Below, piece after piece: positions 31,205 through 42,371 of a stretch of 64,000 nt of DNA (position 1 is its first letter; each line of letters starts with the position of its first letter). Source of the stretch: Caulobacter sp. Root655 (GTDB lineage Bacteria; Pseudomonadota; Alphaproteobacteria; Caulobacterales; Caulobacteraceae); assembly GCF_001427665.1 (NCBI RefSeq), contig NZ_LMHC01000023.1, positions 198,511 to 262,510 on the forward strand. Reading direction: 5' to 3'. A program made the translations under genes and the position numbers. The notes beneath the pieces were generated by a model. That model was not told the DNA's origin. It ran no database searches and saw only the letters and a list, made by a program, of their open reading frames with translations.

Positions 31205-31324
31205 AAAAACGTCTGTCATCCCGGACGAGCGCGTAGCGCGAAGATCCGGGACCGGCGCGTGAACGTAAGCGCTTCCGGCGGTCCCGGATCTGCGCTTCGC
31301 TTGTCCGGGATGACAGACGTTTTT
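31205..31324. repeat. Inverted repeat element, family C, between serS and surE
   Basis: Outer arms of 21 bases are perfect complements (AAAAACGTCTGTCATCCCGG and the reverse complement), with T-runs on both sides. The inner pair is GATCCGGGACCG/CGGTCCCGGATC. It is likely to terminate serS transcripts. The core matches 32875-32982 in the same orientation, so two copies flank serS. Confidence 0.88.
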
Positions 31325-31338
31325 GGTAAAAGTGGTGT

Positions 31339-33900
<2,562 letters not shown>

Positions 33901-33904
<4 letters not shown>

Positions 33905-34476
33905 GAGGCGATGTCCGATTTTGGCGCGCGCTTGCGGGCCGGCTTGGCCGGGACCGAGATGTCGGTCTTGTCGGCCTTGGCGACGGCCCGCCTGGGCTTG
34001 GAGACGATTTCGACCGTCGGCTTGGGGGCCGGGGCCGGCGCGGGCTTGGCGGCGCGCGGCTTGCGGGCTGGCTTGGAGACGATCTCGACGGTCGGCTCCG
34101 GCAGATGGATCGTCGGGTCCGCGGCCTGGTAGGCGGCGTGCGGCGAGACCTGCACCGCGCCGCTGTTGAGGCTGGCGTCGATGTCGGCGAACACCTGGTC
34201 GACGTGGCTGGCGTCGCCGGCCTGGGACGCGGCGTCGCGCATCGGGGCGGTGTATTGCCCCTCGCGCATGGCCTGGACTTCCTTGCGCAGCTCGTCGAGC
34301 TCCGATTGGCGGGCCATCTCGTCGAAGCTGGCGCGGAATTCGTTGGCCATGCCGCGGATGCGCGCGACGAACTGGCCAAGCTTGCGCAGCAGGACCGGCA
34401 GGTCCTTGGGCCCGACCACGATCAGAGCGACCGCGGCGATGACCAGGAGTTCGGTGCCGCCGATATCAGGGAGCAT
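33901..34476 (-). CDS. tatB: Sec-independent protein translocase TatB
   Basis: A 191-residue Tat component. The N-terminal helix GGTELLVIAAVALIVVGPKD leads into an amphipathic helix (LPVLLRKLGQFVARIRGMAN), the TatB signature, then an Arg/Glu-rich region and a long Ala/Pro/Lys tail. The tail contains two copies of PTVEIVSKP, a low-complexity extension typical of alphaproteobacteria. The gene lies between tatA and tatC in the order A-B-C on the minus strand. Confidence 0.94.
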
Positions 34477-34566
34477 GGACGCGCCTTAGAGCGAGCGGCC
34501 GAAGGCCAGCGCGCGAAGTGAAACGGCCGCCCTCCCCTGCTCGGGAAAGGCGGCGCGACGTATCTC

Positions 34567-34791
34567 CTACGACTTGCGCAGGTCTTCTTTTTCGGCCTCG
34601 GTGCGCGGCAGGGCGCCCGTCGACTTGTTGGCCGAGACCTCGTCGGAGGTGTCGTCCTTCAGGCCGTCCTTGAAAGCTTTGATGCCCTTGGCCGCGTCGC
34701 CCATGATGCCGGACAGCTTGCCGCGCCCGCCAAACAGCAGGGCGACGACCGCGATCACGATCACCCAGTGGATCCAGCTCATGCTACCCAT
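34567..34791 (-). CDS. tatA: Sec-independent protein translocase TatA
   Basis: A 74-residue pore-forming Tat subunit: a short hydrophobic helix ([20 protein letters not shown]) with the conserved FG hinge, an amphipathic helix ([17 protein letters not shown]), and an acidic/basic tail. ATG at 34791 follows AAGGAG by about 10 bases; the ATG three codons later is an alternative that would also preserve the family motif. tatB starts 90 bases downstream. Confidence 0.94.
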   Translation of the reverse strand: MGSMSWIHWVIVIAVVALLFGGRGKLSGIMGDAAKGIKAFKDGLKDDTSDEVSANKSTGALPRTEAEKEDLRKS

Positions 34792-34899
34792 GACGACGAT
34801 GCTCCTTGCGACAGCGGCCCATTAGCCGGTGCGGCGTGTCGTTACAATATCCCAGACAATATAGGCCGTCGCGCGGCGGGGGGCCAATGCTATCGGACC

Positions 34900-35547
34900 T
34901 CAACTGTCCCCCAGGAAATCCTGCGCGAATTCGGGCGCCTCGTCGCCGTCCAGCGGGTCCTCGTCCTCGCCGGGACGCAGGCCCATCGGGTCGGGCACCG
35001 AGAAGCCGGGCGGCAGGTCCAGCGACAGCAGGCCGGCGGCGCGCATCTCGGCGACGCCCGGCAGGTCGGCCAGGGTGGCCAGGCCGTAGTGCTCGAGGAA
35101 GGCGTCGGTGGTGCCGAAGGTCACCGGGCGGCCCGGCGTGCGGCGGCGGCCGCGCATCTTGACCAGGCCCAGTTCCAGCAACACGTCCAGCGTGCCCCGG
35201 CTGGCCTGGACGCCGCGCACGGCCTCGATCTCGGCCCGGGTGACGGGCTGGTGGTAGGCGATGATCGCCAGGGTCTCCTGGGCGGCCTTGGAGAGGCGTC
35301 GCGGCTCTTCGCGCTCCTCGGTCATCAGGAAGGCCAGGTCGGCGGCGGTCTGGTAGCGCCAGCGGCCGGCCACCTGGACCAGCTCGATGCCCTGGCCGGC
35401 GTAGCGGACCGCCAGGTCGGCCAGGCCCCGCTCGATGTCGGCGCCCTCCGGCAGGCGCTTGGCCAGGTCGGCGACGCTCAGCGGCTCGGCCGCCGCGAAC
35501 AGCAGGGCCTCGATGCAGCGCTCGGTGAAGAGAGGGTCGATGGTCAT
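34900..35547 (-). CDS. scpB: Segregation and condensation protein B
   Basis: Winged-helix subunit of the SMC-ScpAB condensin that compacts the chromosome. The 215 residues show IEALLFAAAEPLSVADLAKR at the start, then LSKAAQETLAIIAYHQPVTR and GRPVTFGTTDAFLEHYGLA, all ScpB signatures. The start at 35547 is preceded by GGGGGAGGACC, which belongs to an inverted repeat between scpA and scpB, so the repeat supplies the ribosome site. The C-terminal tail is acidic. Confidence 0.93.
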   Translation of the reverse strand: MTIDPLFTERCIEALLFAAAEPLSVADLAKRLPEGADIERGLADLAVRYAGQGIELVQVAGRWRYQTAADLAFLMTEEREEPRRLSKAAQETLAIIAYHQPVTRAEIEAVRGVQASRGTLDVLLELGLVKMRGRRRTPGRPVTFGTTDAFLEHYGLATLADLPGVAEMRAAGLLSLDLPPGFSVPDPMGLRPGEDEDPLDGDEAPEFAQDFLGDS

Positions 35548-35551
35548 GACG

Positions 35552-35668
35552 AGGTCCTCCCCCTTTGGGGGAGGCGATCGCGCAGCGATCGGTGGGGGGA
35601 ACCTGCGAAGGTGGGGGCGCTCCCCCCACCGGCCCATTCGGGCCGCCTCCCCCACGGGGGGAGGACCT
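35552..35668. repeat. Inverted repeat element, family B, inside the scpA-scpB operon
   Basis: Arms AGGTCCTCCCCCTTT and the GGGGGAGGACCTT complement, with inner hairpins CGATCGCGCAGCGATCG and GGCCCATTCGGGCC. It lies between the scpA stop (35681) and the scpB start (35547). It is closely related to the element at 13731-13844. Confidence 0.87.
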
Positions 35669-35680
35669 TGAGAATGGAAC

Positions 35681-36505
35681 TCACGTGATCGCCTCCAACG
35701 GCGTCGTCCGCGTCCGCAGGTAGACGTCCGAGAACGCCTCCATCTGCCGGGCCTCCAGGACGCCCTCCTTCACCAGCTCCAGGCTGGCGGCCAGGGTCGA
35801 GGCCAGGTAACTGGCCGGGCTGGGACCGTCGGGGTCTTCCTCGTGCTGGTCGACCGGCGCGACGCCCGACAGGGTCGTCCAGTCGGCCATCGCCGGCAGC
35901 AGGGTCCGCAAGCGGTCGCGGGCGTCCTCCAGCGGATAGGCCTGGGGCGGACGCGGGGCGTAGTGGCGGCCGTGCTCGCGTTTGCGCTGGGTGATGTAGG
36001 CGGTCATCAGGGCGTAGAGGTCGCCCTCGAAGCGGGTCGACGAGACGATCTTCACCGCCTCCGGATCGCCGCGCATGAACACGTCGCGCTTGAGGATCGG
36101 CTGGTCCTTCAGCGCCTCGACGGCCTTGCGCATGACGTCCAGCTTGGCCAGGCGGAAGGCCAGCTGGGCGGCCATCTCCTCGGCCGGCGGCTCCTCGGCC
36201 TTGGGGCGTTCGGGCTTGGGCAGCAGCAGGCGTGACTTCAGATAGGCCAGCCAGGCGGCCATCACCAGATAGTCGGCGGCCAGCGAGAAGCGCACCCGGC
36301 GGGCCTGCTGCACAAAGGCCAGGTACTGCTCGGCCAGCTTGGTGATCGACAGCTGCAGCAGGTCGACCTTCTGGCTGCGCGCCAGGGCCAGCAGCACGTG
36401 CAGCGGGCCTTCATAGCCCTCGATGTCGATGACCAGGGCCGCGCCGTCTTCGGCCGCGGCGTCGGCGGCCTCGAAGTCGAGGGTGGGCTGGAAGCCCGTG
36501 CTCAC
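35681..36505 (-). CDS. scpA: Segregation and condensation protein A (kleisin)
   Basis: Kleisin subunit that bridges the SMC heads. The 274 residues include IEGYEGPLHVLLALARSQKV, the conserved ScpA opening, then LLQLSITKLAEQYLAFV and AADYLVMAAWLAYLKSRLLL, and a C-terminal winged-helix region. GTG at 36505 overlaps the nagZ stop by 4 bases. It is followed by a repeat element and scpB. Confidence 0.93.
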   Translation of the reverse strand: MSTGFQPTLDFEAADAAAEDGAALVIDIEGYEGPLHVLLALARSQKVDLLQLSITKLAEQYLAFVQQARRVRFSLAADYLVMAAWLAYLKSRLLLPKPERPKAEEPPAEEMAAQLAFRLAKLDVMRKAVEALKDQPILKRDVFMRGDPEAVKIVSSTRFEGDLYALMTAYITQRKREHGRHYAPRPPQAYPLEDARDRLRTLLPAMADWTTLSGVAPVDQHEEDPDGPSPASYLASTLAASLELVKEGVLEARQMEAFSDVYLRTRTTPLEAIT

Positions 36506-37524
36506 GCAAATTGTCCATTGAAGGCGGCGTCGAAGCGGGCGCGGGCCTCGGCGACGTCGAGCGGCTCGGGGACCTTTACGATCCGCGCCATCACCGCCTG
36601 CACCCGGCGCTTGGCCTCGCGCGACAGCTTGCCGACGCCGGACATCACAGCCTTCATCTCGGCCATGTCGCCGTTGCAATGCAGGACGACGTCGCAGCCG
36701 GCCGACAGGCTGTCCTTGGCGCGCTGCCTGAAGTCGCCCGACAGCGCCTTCATCGACAGGTCGTCGCTCATCAGAAGTCCGTCGAAGCCGATGGATTCCC
36801 TGATGATTTTCTTGATGGCCTTGCGCGAGGTGGTGGCGGGGCGGCCACGGTCGATGGCCGTGTAGACCACGTGGGCGGTCATCGCCATCGGCATGTCGGA
36901 CAGCACGCGGAACGGCGCGAAGTCGCGGGCCTCCAGCTCGGCCAGCTTGGCCTTGACCACCGGCAGCTCCAGGTGGCTGTCGGACATCGCCCGGCCGTGG
37001 CCGGGGATGTGCTTGATGATCGGCAGCACCCCGCCGGCCAGCAGGCCCTCGGCCGCCGCCCGGCCCAGGGTCGCCACCTGCTCGGGCGTGTCGCCATAGG
37101 CGCGGTCGCCGATGATCTCGTGACCCTTCGGATCGGGCACGTCCAGCACCGGCACGCAGTCGACATTGATGCCCAGCGACGTCAGGTCGTGGGCGATCAG
37201 CCGCGCGCCCAGGCGGGTGATCTCGCGGGCCACCAGCGGGTCGTTGGCCACCAGGGCGCCATAGGCGCGGCCCGGCGGGTAGGTCTTCCAGTGCGGCGGC
37301 TGCAGGCGGGCGACACGGCCGCCTTCCTGGTCGATCAGGATCGGCGCGTCGTCTCGGCCCACCGTGGCCCGCAGGGCGGCGGTCAGGGCCCGCACCTGGT
37401 CAGGGCTCTCGATATTGCGCCGGAAGAGGATGAAGCCCCACGGCTTCACGTCCCGGAAGAAGGCGGCCTCTTCCGCCAGCAGGGCGGTCCCGGCGCAGCC
37501 GAGGATGGCGGCGGAAATGGCCAA
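36502..37524 (-). CDS. nagZ: Beta-N-acetylhexosaminidase NagZ (GH3)
   Basis: Cytosolic GH3 enzyme that removes GlcNAc from anhydro-muropeptides in cell wall recycling. The 340 residues show LIDQEGGRVARLQPP, KHIPGHGRAMSDSH with the catalytic His of the GH3/NagZ loop, and the nucleophile Asp in LMSDDLSMKAL. It lies 13 bases after the SPOR-domain gene and overlaps scpA, so division, wall recycling and chromosome genes share one operon. Confidence 0.93.
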   Translation of the reverse strand: MAISAAILGCAGTALLAEEAAFFRDVKPWGFILFRRNIESPDQVRALTAALRATVGRDDAPILIDQEGGRVARLQPPHWKTYPPGRAYGALVANDPLVAREITRLGARLIAHDLTSLGINVDCVPVLDVPDPKGHEIIGDRAYGDTPEQVATLGRAAAEGLLAGGVLPIIKHIPGHGRAMSDSHLELPVVKAKLAELEARDFAPFRVLSDMPMAMTAHVVYTAIDRGRPATTSRKAIKKIIRESIGFDGLLMSDDLSMKALSGDFRQRAKDSLSAGCDVVLHCNGDMAEMKAVMSGVGKLSREAKRRVQAVMARIVKVPEPLDVAEARARFDAAFNGQFA

Positions 37525-37537
37525 GCGCCCTACTCCC

Positions 37538-38371
37538 TTACTTCACGAAGCAGGATTTGCCGGCGGCGCTCAGGGCGTCGCAGAACGCCTTGGCGTCGGC
37601 GCGGCTGGCGAAGCCGGTGACGGCGGTGCGGTAGAGGGTGGCGCCGTTCTTGTCGATCGCCTCGACCTTCTTGCCCTTGCCTGCCGCCAGGCCCGGCGCG
37701 ATGCGGGCGGCGTCAGACCAGGCCTTGTCGGCCAGAGCGGTCGAGGACAGGGCGCCGATCTGCACGCTGGCCGGGCCGCCGGCCGAGGCGGCGACCGCGG
37801 GCTTGGTCGCGACGACCGTCGGCTTGGCGACCGGCGGCGCGGACCGGGGCGAGACGGCGGCGGTGGCCAGGCCTTCGATGGTCGGCTGCTTGGCGGGAGG
37901 CTTGACCGCCGGGGGCTTGGCGGCGGGCGCGGCCGAGATGGGCGCGCTGGGGCCGACCGGAGCGGGCTTGGCCGGGGCCAGGGTCGCGGTCTGGACCGGC
38001 GCGGTCGGCGGCGGCGCGACCGGACGGGCCAACGGCGTCTCGGGCTGGGCGGCGAAGGTCGGCGAGGCCTCGGGGGTCTCGTTCTTGTAGATCTGCAGGC
38101 CGGCGGCCGGATCGGTCGGCTGGGTCGCGCCGGCCGGCGGCGCGGACTTCATCGCGGCGACGGGCTCGCCGACCGTGCGCGGCGGCTCGCCCTGGCCGCG
38201 CACGCCGCCGCGATAGATCAGCAGCACCGCGACCACCAGCGTGGCCAGGACCACGGCGCTGAGGATCAGGGTCATGGGCAGGGGCCGCGAGCCGCGAACC
38301 GGTTGGCGCGCGTCGAACGAGAGCGGCGCATCGGTGGGCGGCGTATAGGCGCCGCGGTGGGGATCGGACAT
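37538..38371 (-). CDS. ftsN: SPOR-domain membrane protein, probable FtsN
   Basis: A 277-residue bitopic membrane protein. A cytoplasmic N-terminus (about 32 residues) is followed by one membrane helix (LILSAVVLATLVVAVLLIYR), a long Pro/Ala-rich periplasmic linker, and a C-terminal SPOR domain (about 200-277; VQIGALSS, YRTAVTGFASRADAKAFCDAL). This is the layout of FtsN, which recognises denuded septal glycan and activates septal synthesis. The link to nagZ, scpAB and dipM nearby agrees with the Caulobacter ftsN region as I remember it. SPOR proteins are numerous, so the symbol is probable rather than certain. Confidence 0.8.
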   Translation of the reverse strand: MSDPHRGAYTPPTDAPLSFDARQPVRGSRPLPMTLILSAVVLATLVVAVLLIYRGGVRGQGEPPRTVGEPVAAMKSAPPAGATQPTDPAAGLQIYKNETPEASPTFAAQPETPLARPVAPPPTAPVQTATLAPAKPAPVGPSAPISAAPAAKPPAVKPPAKQPTIEGLATAAVSPRSAPPVAKPTVVATKPAVAASAGGPASVQIGALSSTALADKAWSDAARIAPGLAAGKGKKVEAIDKNGATLYRTAVTGFASRADAKAFCDALSAAGKSCFVK

Positions 38372-38487
38372 TCGCGTCGAGGCTCCAGAATTCCAGCGCG
38401 CGGATCGTCCCAGACGGGCGAATCAGACGCGCGCGACCGCAGTTTATCGAAGCCCGAGCCTACCCAGAACCGCCGGCGAAAGTTGGA

Positions 38488-39672
38488 CTAGTTCCAGACG
38501 TCCAACTGGAACAACTTCCGGTGCTCTTCGATGGCGAAACGGTCGGTCATGCCCGCGATATAGTCGCAGACCACGCGGGCGCGGCCGGCCTCGTCGCGAT
38601 TCTGCGACCGGGCGAACCATTCCGACGGCAGGACGTCGGGCTCGGCCAAGAACAGGCTGAACATCTCGGCCAGAATGCGGCGGGCCTGGCTCCGCGTCCG
38701 ATTGACGCGCCAGTGGCGGTACATCCGGGCGTGCAGGAACTGGCGCAGCCGGGCCAGGTCCTCGGCCATGTCCGGCGAGAAGGCGACCAGGGCGTGGTCC
38801 AGGGCCCGCACCTCGTCGGCGGTCTGCACGCCGGTGGCGGCGGCCCGCTTCAGGGTCTCGCCCATCACGTCGTCGACCATCGCCCCGATCATCCGCCGCA
38901 CGGCCTCCAGCCGGGTCAGGCGCAGGTCGAGGTCCGGGCGCTCGCTGCGCACGGCGGCCAGGATCGGGCCGATCAGCGGCACGTCCATCAGCTCGTCCAG
39001 GGTGAACAGCCCCGCCTCGACCCCGTCGTCGACGTCGTGGTTGTTGTAGGCGATATCGTCGGCCAGGGCCGCGACCTGGGCCTCGGCCGAGGCCCAGGTG
39101 TTGAGGCCCAGCTTGTATTCGCCGTCGTACTTGGAGATCGCCTTCCAGGACGGCTTGCCCAGCTTTTCGGTCACCGGGCCGTTGTGCTTGATGATCCCTT
39201 CCAGGGTCTCCCAGGTCAGGTTCAAGCCGTCGAAGTCCGGATAGCGGCGCTCCAGCTCGGTGACGACGCGGAAGGTCTGGACGTTGTGATCGAAGCCGCC
39301 ATAGGGGGCCATCTTGGCCTGAAGTTCGTCCTCACCGGCGTGGCCGAACGGCGGGTGGCCGATGTCGTGGCCCAGGGCGATGGTCTCGGCCAGGTCGCTG
39401 TCCAGCCCCAACGCGGTCGCTAGCGAACGCGCAACTTGCGCCACTTCCAGCGAATGGGTCAGGCGGGTGCGGAAGTTGTCGCCTTCGTGGGCGACGAACA
39501 CCTGGGTCTTTTCCTTCAGCCGCCGGAAGGCCGAGGTGTGGATGATGCGGTCGCGGTCGCGGGCGAACGGGGTGCGCGTGCGGCTCTCGTCCTCCGGGAA
39601 GCGGCGTCCCCGCGACTTGGCCGGATCTTCGGCATAGGGGGCTCGCGGAACGAGGAACGGAGACGACGACAT
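38488..39672 (-). CDS. dgt: Deoxyguanosinetriphosphate triphosphohydrolase-like HD protein
   Basis: A 394-residue HD-domain dNTP triphosphohydrolase. Metal-binding motifs: [15 protein letters not shown] (H), [15 protein letters not shown] (HD), and YNNHDVDD (D). The N-terminus [20 protein letters not shown] is typical of the type 2 dGTPase-like family. The start at 39672 (MSSSPFLVP) is chosen over the longer frame because it matches the usual N-terminus. It is divergent from erpA with 78 bases between starts. Confidence 0.92.
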   Translation of the reverse strand: MSSSPFLVPRAPYAEDPAKSRGRRFPEDESRTRTPFARDRDRIIHTSAFRRLKEKTQVFVAHEGDNFRTRLTHSLEVAQVARSLATALGLDSDLAETIALGHDIGHPPFGHAGEDELQAKMAPYGGFDHNVQTFRVVTELERRYPDFDGLNLTWETLEGIIKHNGPVTEKLGKPSWKAISKYDGEYKLGLNTWASAEAQVAALADDIAYNNHDVDDGVEAGLFTLDELMDVPLIGPILAAVRSERPDLDLRLTRLEAVRRMIGAMVDDVMGETLKRAAATGVQTADEVRALDHALVAFSPDMAEDLARLRQFLHARMYRHWRVNRTRSQARRILAEMFSLFLAEPDVLPSEWFARSQNRDEAGRARVVCDYIAGMTDRFAIEEHRKLFQLDVWN

Positions 39673-39750
39673 AGGCGGCCTTTGCTGATCGCCCCCTTTC
39701 CCTGGGGCGCGGACACCCTCATATAGGCCAAGCACGGGTTTTCCACAGCC

Positions 39751-40083
39751 ATGACCGACACCACCGTAACGCTTTCTCCCAACGCCGCCCGCCGGCTGCG
39801 CACGATCTCGGAGGCCGAGGGCCATCCGGTGATGCTGCGCGTCGCCGTGGACGGCGGCGGCTGCTCGGGTTTCCAGTACCGTTTCGACCTGGTCGACGCC
39901 GCCGAGGCCGACGACCTTCGAGTCGAGCGCGACGGAGCCGCGGCCCTGGTCGACGTCATCTCCCTGGCCCTGCTGAAGGGCTCGGAGATCGATTTCGTCG
40001 ACGAACTGGCCGGCGCCGAGTTCAAGGTGCGCAACCCCAACGCCAAGTCCAGCTGCGGCTGCGGCGTCAGCTTCTCGATCTGA
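39751..40083 (+). CDS. erpA: A-type iron-sulfur cluster insertion protein, ErpA-like
   Basis: A 110-residue Fe-S carrier of the HesB/IscA fold. The three ligand cysteines are visible in [10 protein letters not shown] and [28 protein letters not shown] is the conserved N-terminal helix. ErpA is favoured over IscA by the overall pattern and by the lack of isc genes nearby, but the paralogues are hard to separate by eye. It is a single-gene unit divergent from dgt. Confidence 0.88.
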   Translation: MTDTTVTLSPNAARRLRTISEAEGHPVMLRVAVDGGGCSGFQYRFDLVDAAEADDLRVERDGAAALVDVISLALLKGSEIDFVDELAGAEFKVRNPNAKSSCGCGVSFSI

Positions 40084-40119
40084 ATTCCGACGCTATCGCG
40101 CCGTGAAATGGGAGTGCGT

Positions 40120-40458
40120 ATGGTTCAGGACGCGGTGAAGGGCTTGCTTGCCATCAGCAACACCCTGTCTGACGATCTTCGCGCCGAACAATTGGATGCC
40201 GCCGTCAAGGAACTTGACGCCCTTGCCGCTCCTCTGTCGGAAGAGGACGTTCGCGCCTTGTTGTCCTTGCTCCCGCAGGGAGGTGATACCGCATTCGGGC
40301 TCAACTGGACTGTTCTGCACGCCATCGAGTCCGCACTCTGCTGGCCGCTCTGGGATACGCTCCAAGACGAGCGCAGTGAATGGACGCGGATACTGCGGCT
40401 GAGGCTCGCTAATGCCGGCCTTCACCCACCCCAAGAAGGCGGCTCGGCGAAAGCTTGA
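40120..40458 (+). CDS. Hypothetical protein, 112 residues
   Basis: I do not recognise this protein with certainty. It is acidic and helical, with LLSLLPQGGDTAFGLNWTVL and HAIESALCWPLWDTLQDE in the middle and RLRLANAG near the end. Similar short proteins occur in proteobacteria as cytoplasmic hypotheticals, some probably acting as immunity proteins; that is only an impression. ATG 40120 is chosen since GGGAG lies 5 bases upstream. Codon use is less biased than in neighbours (more A/T third positions), hinting at acquisition. There is no toxin gene beside it. Confidence 0.7.
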   Translation: MVQDAVKGLLAISNTLSDDLRAEQLDAAVKELDALAAPLSEEDVRALLSLLPQGGDTAFGLNWTVLHAIESALCWPLWDTLQDERSEWTRILRLRLANAGLHPPQEGGSAKA

Positions 40459-40475
40459 GTAGAAGGCTTGCCGCC

Positions 40476-40644
40476 CTAAGCCAACACGAACCGCAGCACC
40501 GTCATCGTCACGGCCGCCCAAGCCAAGGGCGTGAGGACCGCGGCTACCGCGCCGGCCAGGGCCAGGGGCCATCGTCGCCAGAACCAGCAGCAAAAGCCGG
40601 TTGCGTCGCGAAATCTGGAACCCCGACTTGAGCGCCTTGCCCAT
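40476..40644 (-). pseudogene. Possible frameshifted small membrane protein
   Basis: From ATG 40644 the frame reads MGKALKSGFQISRRNRLLLL, a basic start plus hydrophobic run. A second frame continues as WRRWPLALAGAVAAVLTPLA and further hydrophobic residues to TAG at 40476. The distance is 169 bases, one more than a multiple of three. Joined by one frameshift it would be a two-helix protein of about 55 residues. It may be a broken gene, a sequencing error, or chance. Confidence 0.3.
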
Positions 40645-40679
40645 GAGCCCTAGCCTCCCGCCGCCGACTGGAGCCGTCA

Positions 40680-41468
40680 ATGCGCATCGCCACCTGGAAC
40701 GTCAATTCCGTCAACGCCCGCCTGGAAAGAGTCCTGGAGTGGTTCGAATCGGCCGCGCCCGACGTGGCGGTGCTGCAGGAGATCAAGTGCGTCGACGAGA
40801 AGTTCCCCACCGAAGCCTTTGAACGGCTGGGCTATAACGTCGCCGTCCATGGCCAGAAGACCTACAACGGCGTGGCCCTGCTCTCGAAATATCCGCTGGA
40901 GGACGTGCGGCGCGGCCTGCCCTTCCTGCACGAGGGCGAGGTCGACGAGCAGTCGCGCTACATCGAGGCGGTGATCGCCGCCCCCAAGCCCGTCCGCGTC
41001 GCCGGCATCTACCTGCCCAACGGCAATCCGCTGGGCACCGAGAAGTTCGACTACAAGCTAGCCTGGATGCGCCGGCTCCACGCCCACGCCCAGGGGTTGC
41101 TGGCTCTGGAGGAGCCGCTGCTCATCGCCGGCGACTACAACGTCATCCCCGAGGTCGAGGACGTGGCCAATCCCGAGGCCTGGCTGGGCGACGCCCTGTT
41201 CCAGCCCGAGAGCCGCGGCGCGTTCCGGGCGCTGAAGAACCTGGGCCTGGTCGACGCCTACATGCAGGCCGACGGCGCGCCGCACGGCTACACTTTCTGG
41301 GACTACCAGGCCGGCGCGTGGCCGCGAAACCTGGGCATCCGCATCGACCATCTGCTGCTGTCGCCGCAGGCCGCCGACAAGCTGGCCGGGGTGACGATCC
41401 ACCGCGACGAGCGCGACAAGGAAAAGCCGTCGGACCACGTTCCCGTGGTCGCCGAACTCGCGCTGTAG
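40680..41468 (+). CDS. xth: Exodeoxyribonuclease III (AP endonuclease)
   Basis: DNA repair nuclease acting at abasic sites. The 262 residues carry the EEP-fold motifs: MRIATWNVNSVNARL, VAVLQEIKCVDEKFP (metal Glu), VAGIYLPNGNP, LIAGDYNVIPEVED (Asp and Asn), RIDHLLLSP, and the terminal PSDHVPVV (catalytic Asp-His). Length matches ExoIII. It is followed by a membrane-anchored hypothetical. Confidence 0.95.
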   Translation: MRIATWNVNSVNARLERVLEWFESAAPDVAVLQEIKCVDEKFPTEAFERLGYNVAVHGQKTYNGVALLSKYPLEDVRRGLPFLHEGEVDEQSRYIEAVIAAPKPVRVAGIYLPNGNPLGTEKFDYKLAWMRRLHAHAQGLLALEEPLLIAGDYNVIPEVEDVANPEAWLGDALFQPESRGAFRALKNLGLVDAYMQADGAPHGYTFWDYQAGAWPRNLGIRIDHLLLSPQAADKLAGVTIHRDERDKEKPSDHVPVVAELAL

Positions 41469-41513
41469 CGCCGCCCTCTGGCCCCAAACAGGGACTCTCG
41501 CTAGCCTGATCCC

Positions 41514-42359
41514 ATGAGTGAACTCTGGCGTCTCATGTTGCTGGTGACGATCTCGGCCTCGGCCGTGACGTTCCTGGGCAGCGCCGCGATCTGGTTCATG
41601 GACGAGGACCGCCGGATCCGCCGCGCCCTGCGCCACGTGCTGAAGGGCGCGCCGGAGACGGTGATCGTCGCGCGGGGACGTGGGCGCGGAGCGGGCTTCA
41701 ACTTCACGACCAACCAGGCCGCCGTCGCCTGGGACAGCGGCGCCTGGTGCCTGCTCTATCGCATCGACGAGCTGATGGGCGCCGAGCTGTCGGTCGACGG
41801 CCAGGTGATCGGTCGGGTGTTCCGGGGCGAGCAGCGCCGGGCCATCGACCAGATCGTGCAGCAGGCCGCCCAGGTGACCCTGAAGCTGATCTTCGACGAT
41901 CCGCGCCACCCGGACTTCGAACTGGAGCTGTGGGTGGACGGCGACCAGCAACGGCGCGAGACCCGCTCGCCGGCCGACGCCATCCAGGAGGCCAACCGCT
42001 GGCTGCTGCGGGCAGACGCCATCGTCCGCCGGCCCCTGGCTCCCAAGGCGCAGCCCCAGGCCGCCGTCCAGGCCCGTCCGCCGGCCGAGCCGGAGATCGC
42101 GCGGCCGCAGCCGGCTCCCAAGCCCTACCAGCCGGCGCTCGAGGCCGTGACGGCAACGGCGCCCCGCCCGACCGCCACCGCTCCGCTGTTCGACGAGATC
42201 GACACCACCGCCGACCCGATGGAGGCTCCGTGGGACGACGACCTCGACGACGCCCCGTCGCCCTTCGCCGAAAAGTCCTACAAGCCAGTCTCGAAGGCCG
42301 CCCGTCCGCCTAGGGGCGATCAGGACGAACTGCCGTTCGACCTGGACGAGGACGACTGA
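41514..42359 (+). CDS. Membrane-anchored hypothetical protein
   Basis: A 281-residue protein with one N-terminal membrane helix (LMLLVTISASAVTFLGSAAI), then a soluble region with an RRIRRALRHVL patch and a beta-rich part (AAVAWDSGAWCLLYRIDELM, AQVTLKLIFDDPRHPDFELE). The tail is Pro/Ala-rich and strongly acidic (ending in DELPFDLDEDD). It is not assigned to a family by me; proteins of this kind appear conserved in Caulobacterales. The acidic C-terminus could bind a partner protein. Confidence 0.72.
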   Translation: MSELWRLMLLVTISASAVTFLGSAAIWFMDEDRRIRRALRHVLKGAPETVIVARGRGRGAGFNFTTNQAAVAWDSGAWCLLYRIDELMGAELSVDGQVIGRVFRGEQRRAIDQIVQQAAQVTLKLIFDDPRHPDFELELWVDGDQQRRETRSPADAIQEANRWLLRADAIVRRPLAPKAQPQAAVQARPPAEPEIARPQPAPKPYQPALEAVTATAPRPTATAPLFDEIDTTADPMEAPWDDDLDDAPSPFAEKSYKPVSKAARPPRGDQDELPFDLDEDD

Positions 42360-42371
42360 CGGGCGGCCGAT

